64,000 nucleotides of DNA from NCBI RefSeq assembly GCF_036030735.1, contig NZ_CP107928.1, positions 806,001-870,000 on the forward strand. The letters are read 5' to 3'. This document shows positions 27,492 through 35,108 of the stretch, one piece after another. Positions within the stretch are counted from its first letter, which is position 1. Every line of letters begins with the position of its first letter. The notes under the pieces were generated by a model. The model saw only the letters and a list, made by a program, of their open reading frames with translations, had not been told where the DNA came from and did no database searches. The stretch comes from Streptomyces sp. NBC_00425 (GTDB lineage: Bacteria > Actinomycetota > Actinomycetes > Streptomycetales > Streptomycetaceae). Made by a program: the position numbers and the translations under genes.

Positions 27492-30400
27492 ATGTCATCC
27501 GCGTCATCCGCTGACAGTTCAGGCCGCCGCCGGGCCTCCGCCGCCGCGGCCCTGGCCCTCGGCGCGGGCCTGCTGGCCTCGCCGGCCGTCCCCGCACACG
27601 CGGCAGGGGCACCCCAGCCCACGGCCCGCTACACGTTCGACGAGGACGACCTCACGTCCGGAGAGATCACCGACAGTTCCGGCAACGGCCTGACGGCGAG
27701 CCTGGTCAACGGCACCAGCGCACAGGCCGTCGAAGGCACGGACGGCGGCAGGGCGCTCGCCCTGCCCGGCGGGGCGCCCACCTCCGACGGCGCCTACGTG
27801 CGCCTGCCCCGGGGGGTGATCGGCGACGCGACCGACCTGACGGTGTCCGCCCGCGTGAAGTGGGGCAGCGACGCCTCGTCCTGGCAGCGGATCTTCGACC
27901 TGGGCGCCGGCACCACGAAGTACCTCTTCACCACCCCGTCCAACAACGGCGGTGTGCTGCGAACCGCCGTGACCACCGGCGGAGGTGGCGCGGAGTCCCA
28001 GGTCTCCGGGTACGCGGCGCTCCCCGCCGACGCCTGGCGCACGGTCACGGTCACCCTCGACACCAGCGCCGGCAAGGTCACCACCTACCTCGACGGCGTC
28101 GCGGTCTCCTCCTCCACGACGACCGTCAAGGCCAAGGACCTGCTGGACGGTTCGGCCACGTCCGCCGGCTACATCGGAAAGTCCTTCTACCCGGATCCGC
28201 TCCTGAAGGGCGCGATCGACGACTTCACGGTCTGGCACTCGGCGCTCACCGCCGAGCAGGTGGCGGGTGTCGTCGGCGACGTCCCCACGCTCCAGGCGCT
28301 GTCGCAGACGTCCTTCGAAGTCCGGACCACCGCCGGAACAGCCCCGGCCCTGCCCCCGGCGGTCCGCTCCACCTTCTCCGACGGCTACGACCGCGACACA
28401 CCCATCGCCTGGGACTCCGTACCGGCGGACAAGTACGCCCGCCCGGGCACGTTCTCGTTGGCAGGCACCGCGGCCGGGCGACGAGTGACGGCGACCGTCA
28501 CCGTCGTCCGCGAAGGTGAACTCACCGTCGACCTCGGCTCGGACACCGGGGCCTTCCACGGCGGCGCCTCCGGCACCCTGTACGGCGTGTACGGACCCGA
28601 CGTCCCCACCAACAACCTCATCGAGGGCATGGGGCTGCGCACGGTCTCCACCAAGGCGCAGGACGGCCCCCAGCATCCGGGAGCCGACGCCCTGGAGGTG
28701 GTCAGGCCACTGGCCGACTCCACCGACGGTGACGTGTACATCTACATGACCGACATCCACCGCGGGTTCCCCTACGAGTGGCCGGGCGGCACCCCCGCGG
28801 AGAAGGTCAAGCTGTACGAGGAGAAGATCGCCAAGCAGGTCGACCAGGTGCTGCGCCTGCCGAAGCGATACCAGGGCAACATCGTCTTCGTGCCGTTCAA
28901 CGAGCCCGAGGGCAACATGTTCGGCACCGGCGAGTGGAGCTACGACGGGACCAGCTGGCTGAACTCGCCGGACGCCTTCCTCTCCGCCTGGGACTCGGCC
29001 TACAGGCTCATCAAGGGCAAGATGCCCGATGCCCGCATCGCCGGCCCCAACACCAGCATCCTGTACGACCAGGTGAAGGGCTTCCTCACGCACACCCTCG
29101 CCGCCGGCACCCTCCCGGACGTGATCACCTGGCACGAGCTGAGCCACCCGGAGGCCGTACGCGCCAGCGTCACCACCTACCGGGCATGGGAGAAGGCCCT
29201 GTTCGAGGGAACCGACCGAGAGGGCACCCGACTCCCCGTCAACATCAACGAGTACGCCTTCAACTACCACACCTCCGTGCCCGGCCAGATGATCCAGTGG
29301 GTCTCCGCGATCGAGGAGTCCAAGGTGGACGCCGACATCGCGTACTGGAACATCGACGGCAACCTCTCCGACTCCGCCGTCCAGTCCAACCGCGGCAACG
29401 GCCAGTGGTGGCTGCTGCATTCCTACGCCTCCATGAGCGGCCACACCGTCAGGGTCGACCCGCCCTTCCCCGGCCGCAACTACACGATGCAGGGCGTCGC
29501 CACCCTCGACGAGAAGAAGAAGCAGGCGCGGCTGCTCTTCGGCGGCTCCACCGGCAAGGGGCACATCACCTTCGCCGGCGTCCCGAAGAAGATCTTCGGG
29601 ACGAGCGTCCACGCCTGGATCCGCGAGATCGAGTGGAGCGGGCAGATCGGTGACAACCCCGGCCCGAAGCTGCTCGCGGAGACGAATCTGAAGGTCGGCG
29701 CCGACGGCACCGTGTCCGCCGACTTCGGCGACGGCGCACTGCCGACGCTCAAGGAGTCCTCGGCGTACGAGATCGTCCTCAGCCCGGCCGGGAAGGCGAA
29801 GGCCACGCAGTCCGCGCCCGTGCGCTGGCAGGGCTCGTACGAGGCCGAGGACGCCGCCCACACCGGCTCCGGCTACTCGAAGAACGGCCCCGAGGGCTCC
29901 ACGAGCGACGTGTCGAAGTTCTACACGTCCGGCGGCTACGACGTGGGCGGCCTGCGGACCGGCTCCGACGTCACACTCGACTTCGCCGTGGACGTGCCCG
30001 AAGACGGCACCTACGACCTGAGCGTCTTCGCCAACTCCCTCAACACCTTCGACAAGGTCCGCGAGCAGGGCCCCACCAACGTGTTCCTGCGGGTGGACGG
30101 CACGGCGGACAGCGAGCAGGAGCTGCACCTGCCGCTCGGCTACAAGTGGGTGGTGTGGGACCACAGCGACACCCAGGTCAGGCTCACCAAGGGCAAGCAC
30201 ACCCTGACGCTCGCCGCGAACAGCCTCGACGGCAGGCGCGCCACCAAGGGCGACGCCATCGTGGACCGACTGACCCTGTCCCTGCCGGACGCCTCGGCCC
30301 GCACGCAGGTGTACGAGGGCGAACTGGCCTGGCTCGGCAGCGGGTCGCGCCCCGTCTACGACCTGCCCGAGCGGCCGGCGACCGGGTCGGGCGCGGCCCG

Positions 30401-31154
30401 GCTCCCGGAGAAGGGAACCGCCACGTTCTGGGTCTACTCCCCCGCCGACCGCGAGGCGACCCTCAGGATCGACACCCTCGCCGGCACGGACGCCCGAGTC
30501 TCCGTCAACGGCCACGACGTCCTGCGTCTGGGCAAGCGGGCGCACAGCGCCGCCGTCTCCCTCTCCGGCGGCGTCAACAAGGTGACGGTGACCGGCGGCT
30601 CGGGCGTCACCCTCGTCGACCGCCTCACGGTCACCCCGACCGAGGGCGCACTCAGGACGCGCACGTACGAGGCCCGGGACGCCGAGCTCACCGGCTCGGC
30701 CACCCTCAGCTCCCTCTCCCTGGCCACCGACGGCACCGCGATCAGCGGCATCGGCGGCGAACCCGGCAACGGCAACACCGCCACGTTCACCGTCACCGCG
30801 GACAGGTCCGGCCTGCACGCACTGCGCATCCGCTACTCCAACCCCGAACAGTCCCCGGCCACCCACTACAACCCGGACCCGCTCACCCGCCACGCCGACG
30901 TCACCGTCAACGGCGGCGAGACCCGGCGGGTCTTCTTCCCGCACACCTTCCACCAGAACGACTTCTGGGAGCTGACCGTCCCCGTCCAGCTCGAGAAGGG
31001 CCGGAACACACTCACCTTCCGCTCCGAGGAACTCCCGAACTTCGACGGCACCACCTACGCCTCGGACACCTTCCCCGGCGTGCTGCTCCGCTCCCGGTAC
31101 GCGCCGTTGATCGACCGGATCGCCGTGGCGCCGTACGCGAAGGAGGTGCGCTGA
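27492..31154 (+). CDS. Large secreted glycosidase: LamG-like domain plus clan-A GH-like catalytic domain
   Basis: 1220 residues from ATG 27492. A Sec signal (GRRRASAAAALALGAGLLASPAVPAHA) is followed by a LamG/concanavalin-like jellyroll (about 40-240), a bacterial Ig-like linker (about 250-340) and a probable TIM-barrel. In the barrel, NEPE at 470-473 and INEY at 585-588 are spaced like the acid/base and nucleophile Glu of clan GH-A (GH39/GH5-like). The C-terminal 370 residues hold CBM-like beta-sandwiches (YEAEDA near 780, YEARDAEL near 1056). It is probably an extracellular polysaccharide hydrolase induced by relief of a LacI-type repressor. The exact GH family is uncertain. Confidence 0.75.
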   Translation: MSSASSADSSGRRRASAAAALALGAGLLASPAVPAHAAGAPQPTARYTFDEDDLTSGEITDSSGNGLTASLVNGTSAQAVEGTDGGRALALPGGAPTSDGAYVRLPRGVIGDATDLTVSARVKWGSDASSWQRIFDLGAGTTKYLFTTPSNNGGVLRTAVTTGGGGAESQVSGYAALPADAWRTVTVTLDTSAGKVTTYLDGVAVSSSTTTVKAKDLLDGSATSAGYIGKSFYPDPLLKGAIDDFTVWHSALTAEQVAGVVGDVPTLQALSQTSFEVRTTAGTAPALPPAVRSTFSDGYDRDTPIAWDSVPADKYARPGTFSLAGTAAGRRVTATVTVVREGELTVDLGSDTGAFHGGASGTLYGVYGPDVPTNNLIEGMGLRTVSTKAQDGPQHPGADALEVVRPLADSTDGDVYIYMTDIHRGFPYEWPGGTPAEKVKLYEEKIAKQVDQVLRLPKRYQGNIVFVPFNEPEGNMFGTGEWSYDGTSWLNSPDAFLSAWDSAYRLIKGKMPDARIAGPNTSILYDQVKGFLTHTLAAGTLPDVITWHELSHPEAVRASVTTYRAWEKALFEGTDREGTRLPVNINEYAFNYHTSVPGQMIQWVSAIEESKVDADIAYWNIDGNLSDSAVQSNRGNGQWWLLHSYASMSGHTVRVDPPFPGRNYTMQGVATLDEKKKQARLLFGGSTGKGHITFAGVPKKIFGTSVHAWIREIEWSGQIGDNPGPKLLAETNLKVGADGTVSADFGDGALPTLKESSAYEIVLSPAGKAKATQSAPVRWQGSYEAEDAAHTGSGYSKNGPEGSTSDVSKFYTSGGYDVGGLRTGSDVTLDFAVDVPEDGTYDLSVFANSLNTFDKVREQGPTNVFLRVDGTADSEQELHLPLGYKWVVWDHSDTQVRLTKGKHTLTLAANSLDGRRATKGDAIVDRLTLSLPDASARTQVYEGELAWLGSGSRPVYDLPERPATGSGAARLPEKGTATFWVYSPADREATLRIDTLAGTDARVSVNGHDVLRLGKRAHSAAVSLSGGVNKVTVTGGSGVTLVDRLTVTPTEGALRTRTYEARDAELTGSATLSSLSLATDGTAISGIGGEPGNGNTATFTVTADRSGLHALRIRYSNPEQSPATHYNPDPLTRHADVTVNGGETRRVFFPHTFHQNDFWELTVPVQLEKGRNTLTFRSEELPNFDGTTYASDTFPGVLLRSRYAPLIDRIAVAPYAKEVR

Positions 31155-31267
31155 GACGAGCCGTTTCAGCGGCGAGGCGACCCGCGCGATCGCCGGGTAA
31201 CGGGGCGACGCCTCCCGCCCCACCGCCCGCGGGATCACGCCCGCCACGTCACCGATGCCGCCGGCAG

Positions 31268-31304
31268 GCGCCCGGGGAACCGTCGTACCGACGGCTCCGG
31301 GCGC
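31268..31304 (+). terminator. Strong hairpin after glycosidase gene
   Basis: GCGCCCGG-GG-AACCGTCG pairs with CGACGGCT-CCGGGCGC across a TAC loop, giving about 15 base pairs with a two-base bulge. It lies about 115 bases past the stop and ends transcription before the DUF4246 gene. Confidence 0.6.
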
Positions 31305-31409
31305 TTCGCCGTCGGCCTCCGGACCGGCAAGGACAGGGCCACGGCCGGGGTGTCAGTGCGCTGAAGTACTCTTCCCGCCACTGCCCACCGACCAGGAGGA
31401 TCAAAAGAG

Positions 31410-32918
31410 TTGTCCGGCCTGTCTGCGTTCCCGCTGCCCTTTCGTGCCTCCGGTTCCCTGTCCTTCGCGAATCCCCGAACGCTGCGGGAACTTCAGTTGA
31501 TGCAGTGCAGCTCGCTCATTCGGGCCAAGCCGGACTGGTTCGACAAGATGAACGACGCCGGCATCGTCGCCAGATGGACGCAGGAAGCGGTAGCCCAGGG
31601 GCTCACCGAAGCGCAGGTTGACTATGTGCTCGCCGAACTCCGGCATTACGCGGCACTGCGGGACGGACGAACCGGCGTCGAGGTGTCGGCCGTCGACGGG
31701 GTGTGGCAGTCGGACGCGCTGATCGACGACGGGCTCGGGTCCCGGCTGCGCGAGGCGGTCCGGGTTCTGGAGCAGGTCCCCGAGGCAGAACAGGACTGGC
31801 ATCCCGGATCCGACGGGCAGGTACTGGATCTGGTGCATCCCTCGATGTTCTGCCTGGTCAACGAGGTGAGCGGGGCGCCGGAGACGGCCTGGCAGAACCC
31901 GACGGACCGCTACTCGAAGTACGAGTTCTCGGAGAGGTTCCAGTGGCTGCCCACGGACGTGGACGTCAGTGACGACGGCGACGTAGCCTTCCGTTCCTAC
32001 GTCAACAACGTGCATCCCGAGACTCATCGCGAACTGGCCGCCGTCCTGCCTGACTTGTTCGCGCGCTTGCGCCCGCTCTTCGAGAACGTGCTCACCGATC
32101 TACGTCATCCACGTCCCCCGCGGATCGCTGTCGATCCCTTCGGGTGGTACGACTCGGAGCCGGAATACCCGGACCAGGCCTCCTACGGCGATGCCGGGTT
32201 GTACCAGGAGGCCCGCCAGGCATGGGCGGAGGCCCATGACGCATGGTGGGAAACCCGCCGCCCCGTCGTCCCGGACGCCGCGGCTTTCACCCCGCCCGCG
32301 GCTCCCGACGAATCCGCCCGGGTCGACCTGCGCGGCCGGCGTCTCCAGGTCATCGTCAAGCTCGCCGCCATTCATCTCACCCCGGACAGGCCCGAGTACC
32401 CGGGCGGTTCCTGGCATGTCGAGGGGATGGTGAACGAGCGGATCGTCTCGACCGGCATCTACTACTGGGACAGCCACAACATCACCGAAAGCCGGCTGAG
32501 TTTCCGGTCGGCACTCGACGATCCGCACTACGAGCAGAACGACGACAACGGCCTGCGCGAGGTGTTCGGCCTCGAGGACGAAGACGCACTGAACCAGGTG
32601 CTGGGATCGGCTTCGACCCCGGCGGGCCGCTGCCTGGCGTTCCCGAACATCCTGCAACACCGCGTCGGCTCGTTCCGCCTCACGGACCCCACCCTCCCGG
32701 GGCACCGCAAGATCCTCGCGTTCTTCCTGGTCGACCCGTCACAGCGGATCGTCTCGACATCCGATGTGCCACCGCAACAACCGTGGTCCGAGACCTCGAC
32801 CATGACGCTCGACGAGGCCAAGGACTTCCGCGAACAACTCATGCAGGAACGCAAGTTCTTCGTCGACGAGCACAACGAGCAGATCTACGAACGGGAGTTC
32901 TCCCTCTGCGAGCACTGA
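31410..32918 (+). CDS. DUF4246 family protein (2OG-oxygenase-like)
   Basis: 502 residues. The TTG start at 31410 is supported by AGGAGG ten bases upstream. The sequence matches DUF4246: the N-terminal ELQLMQCSSLIRAKPDW segment, a central SYVNNVHP, and a cupin-like core with H336-x-E338 (GSWHVEGMVNERI), a distal H417 (LQHRVGSF) and R433 before LAFFLVDP. These residues are arranged as the Fe ligands and 2-oxoglutarate Arg of 2OG oxygenases, though catalytic activity is inferred. Function unknown; it stands alone upstream of an ABC ATPase. Confidence 0.75.
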   Translation: MSGLSAFPLPFRASGSLSFANPRTLRELQLMQCSSLIRAKPDWFDKMNDAGIVARWTQEAVAQGLTEAQVDYVLAELRHYAALRDGRTGVEVSAVDGVWQSDALIDDGLGSRLREAVRVLEQVPEAEQDWHPGSDGQVLDLVHPSMFCLVNEVSGAPETAWQNPTDRYSKYEFSERFQWLPTDVDVSDDGDVAFRSYVNNVHPETHRELAAVLPDLFARLRPLFENVLTDLRHPRPPRIAVDPFGWYDSEPEYPDQASYGDAGLYQEARQAWAEAHDAWWETRRPVVPDAAAFTPPAAPDESARVDLRGRRLQVIVKLAAIHLTPDRPEYPGGSWHVEGMVNERIVSTGIYYWDSHNITESRLSFRSALDDPHYEQNDDNGLREVFGLEDEDALNQVLGSASTPAGRCLAFPNILQHRVGSFRLTDPTLPGHRKILAFFLVDPSQRIVSTSDVPPQQPWSETSTMTLDEAKDFREQLMQERKFFVDEHNEQIYEREFSLCEH

Positions 32919-33064
32919 CCGCGTCCGCGTCCGTCTCTGCCGCCCCGCTCCCCGCGCACCGCAGGGAGCGCGGCGACCGAGGGCTGAAGAGCCGGAGAGG
33001 CGTTGAGGGCCGGGCGGAAGGCCGCAATACTGGCCCCGGCCGACAGGGGATCAAGGGAGAACAG

Positions 33065-33790
33065 ATGAGCCAGGTCGTCACCGGGACCATGGTGCGCGTG
33101 GAGAACGTGCACAAGTCGTACGGCCAGGGAGCCGCCGCCGTCCATGCCCTGCGCGGCGTGTCGTTCGACATCCCCCGGGGCGAGATCGTCGCGCTCAAGG
33201 GGCGCTCGGGCTCGGGGAAGACCACCCTGCTGAACATCGTCGGTGGGCTCGACGCGCCGGACCGGGGGCGGGTCACCGTGGACGGCCTCGATCTGTCGGA
33301 GCTCGGCGAGGACGGCCTGCTGGCGCTGCGCCGGGACCGGATCGGCTTCGTCTTCCAGTCCTTCGGCCTCATCCCGATCCTGACGGCCGCGGAGAACGTG
33401 GGTGTGCCGATGCGCATGCGCCGGGCCGACGTACGGGAGCGTGAGGAGCGGGTCGAGCTGCTGCTGTCCCTGGTGGGCCTCGCCGATCACGCGGCCCAGC
33501 GGCCCGGCGAGCTCTCCGGCGGCCAGCAGCAGCGGGTCGCCATCGCCCGGGCCCTGGCCAACAACCCCTCGTTGCTGATCGCCGACGAGCCCACCGGCCA
33601 GCTGGACGCGGAGACCGGTCATGCGGTGATGCAACTGCTGCGGGCGGTCGTGCGCAGTGAGAACGTCACCGCCCTGGTGGCCACACATGACGCGACGCTG
33701 CTCGATCTGGCCGACCGGGTGCTGGAACTGCGCGACGGGGAGATACGGGACGAGACGAGGGAGCAGGCCGAGGCGTCGCCCGTCGCGTGA
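33065..33790 (+). CDS. ABC transporter ATP-binding protein (MacB/LolD type)
   Basis: 241 residues from ATG with AAGGGAG upstream. Walker [10 protein letters not shown] is near residue 44, the signature LSGGQQQR near residue 147 and Walker [10 protein letters not shown] near residue 172, all of the FtsX-partner (MacB) subgroup. It lies on the plus strand, convergent with a second ATPase and its two large permeases. It may energise the same permeases or be an orphan. It follows the DUF4246 gene by 146 bases. Confidence 0.85.
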   Translation: MSQVVTGTMVRVENVHKSYGQGAAAVHALRGVSFDIPRGEIVALKGRSGSGKTTLLNIVGGLDAPDRGRVTVDGLDLSELGEDGLLALRRDRIGFVFQSFGLIPILTAAENVGVPMRMRRADVREREERVELLLSLVGLADHAAQRPGELSGGQQQRVAIARALANNPSLLIADEPTGQLDAETGHAVMQLLRAVVRSENVTALVATHDATLLDLADRVLELRDGEIRDETREQAEASPVA

Positions 33791-33821
33791 CGGATCGTCC
33801 GCTCGACCTGGCCGCCACGGC

Positions 33822-33841
33822 GAGGTGAGGTGAGGTGAGGT
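33822..33841. repeat. (GAGGT)4 microsatellite between convergent ATPase genes
   Basis: Four tandem GAGGT units lie in the 96-base convergent gap, flanked by CGCCAC and GTGGCG, which can pair around them. It may act as a shared weak terminator. Confidence 0.6.
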
Positions 33842-33886
33842 GGCGAGCCGCCCCGGGCGCGCCCGCCGTTCGGTCGTGGCCGGCGA

Positions 33887-34843
33887 TCAGCTGTGCCCGC
33901 TGTCGTCCGGCCACACGGTGATGTGGTCCTCCTCCAGATCCAGCGCCACCCGGTCGCGCATGCCCAGGGCCCTCGTGTACTCGGCGGGCAGCTGTAGGCG
34001 GCCGGCCCGGTCGAGCATCGCGTATTCGCGGGCCACCACGGTCTCGTGGCCGGTGGTCTCGTCGACCTCGCTGCGGCGCAGGACCTCCGTGGAGGTGCGG
34101 CCGTCGCGGATGGCGACCGTGCGGCGGACCTCGGTGGCCACGGTGCGGTCATGGGTGACGATGACGATGGTGGTGCCCAGCTCCTCGTTCGCCGTGCGGA
34201 ACGCGGCGAAGATCTGCTGGGCGGTGTGGGAGTCCAGCTCGCCGGTGGGTTCGTCGGCGAGCAGCACCGCCGGGTCGCAGGCGAGGGCCACGGCGATCGC
34301 GACCCGCTGCTGCTGACCGCCGGACATCTCCTGCGGGCGGCGGTCCCGGCAGTCGGCGACCTGGAGCAACTCCAGCAGTTCCAGGGCACGTTCGGCGCGG
34401 GCCCGGGAGCGGCTCCGGCCGCCCGCCAGCTGGAGGGGCAGGGCGACGTTCTGGGCCGCGGTGAGATACGGAAGCAGGTTGCGGGAGGTCTGCTGCCAGA
34501 TGAAGCCGACGACCTTGCGCCGGTAGTGCAGGCGGTCCTTCGCGGTCATGGCCAGCAGGTCGTGACCGGCCACCCGGGCCACCCCGGCGGTGGGGGTGTC
34601 CAGGCCGGCCAGGATGTTCATCAGGGTGGACTTGCCGCTGCCGGAGGCGCCCACCAGGGCCATGAGCTCGCCCCCGCGGACGAGCAGGTCGAGGCCCTGG
34701 AGGGCCTGCACCTCCACGCCGTCCGCCGAGAAGATGCGGACCAGGCGGTCGCAGGTGATGAGGGCGTCATGACCGTAGGCGGGCCGGGCGCGGGTGGCGG
34801 TCGCGTGGTCGGTCAGTTCGGCGAGCGTGGGATCGGTCGTCAT
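33887..34843 (-). CDS. ABC ATPase with C-terminal AbrB-like hairpin
   Basis: 318 residues from ATG 34843 with AAGGAG five bases upstream; the frame is open to 35122, adding a low-complexity Pro/Arg stretch that I reject. The MacB-type NBD spans 25-255, with Walker A GASGSGKST at 65-73, MSGGQQQR at 173-180 and LLADEPTG at about 194. Residues 274-312 (YAMLDRAGRLQLPAEYTRAL and following) look like a SpoVT/AbrB swapped-hairpin domain, unusual on an ABC ATPase. It sits downstream of two large FtsX permeases and is probably their ATPase. Confidence 0.8.
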   Translation of the reverse strand: MTTDPTLAELTDHATATRARPAYGHDALITCDRLVRIFSADGVEVQALQGLDLLVRGGELMALVGASGSGKSTLMNILAGLDTPTAGVARVAGHDLLAMTAKDRLHYRRKVVGFIWQQTSRNLLPYLTAAQNVALPLQLAGGRSRSRARAERALELLELLQVADCRDRRPQEMSGGQQQRVAIAVALACDPAVLLADEPTGELDSHTAQQIFAAFRTANEELGTTIVIVTHDRTVATEVRRTVAIRDGRTSTEVLRRSEVDETTGHETVVAREYAMLDRAGRLQLPAEYTRALGMRDRVALDLEEDHITVWPDDSGHS

Positions 34844-35108
34844 CGGGCTCCTTGGTCGACGGGGCCGCGGTCGGCCGGGTGCGCGAGCCGGGCTGCCGCG
34901 TGCGGGCGAGGGCTGCCAGGGTGGGTGCCCGGGCCGCCGAAGCCGCCGGGGCGGGAAGCCGGGGCCCCGGGGATCCGGGCCGGACGCGGGGGCCGGGGCC
35001 GCGGGGCCCGACCTGGGCCACGTGCCGGGGGCGGGACCCGCAAAGTCCGGCACCGGGGCCGCCGGGGGCTGTCGCCGTGGCCACCAGGGGCGGGGTGGGC
35101 TGCCCTTC
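34844..35108. other. 265-base GC-rich gap inside the ABC operon
   Basis: Between the second permease and its ATPase there is a very G+C-rich, low-complexity stretch. The minus-strand frame through it encodes only Pro, Arg, Gly and Ala. No gene or hairpin stands out. Confidence 0.45.

Noticed and set aside
27519..31247. 1242-codon minus-strand open frame opposite the large glycosidase
   Set aside because: Same shadow effect: biased composition, no domain, and overlap with a convincing secreted multi-domain protein.
33822..33841. (GAGGT)4 considered as a CRISPR or iteron
   Set aside because: The unit is only five bases with no spacers and no cas or rep gene; it is a simple microsatellite.
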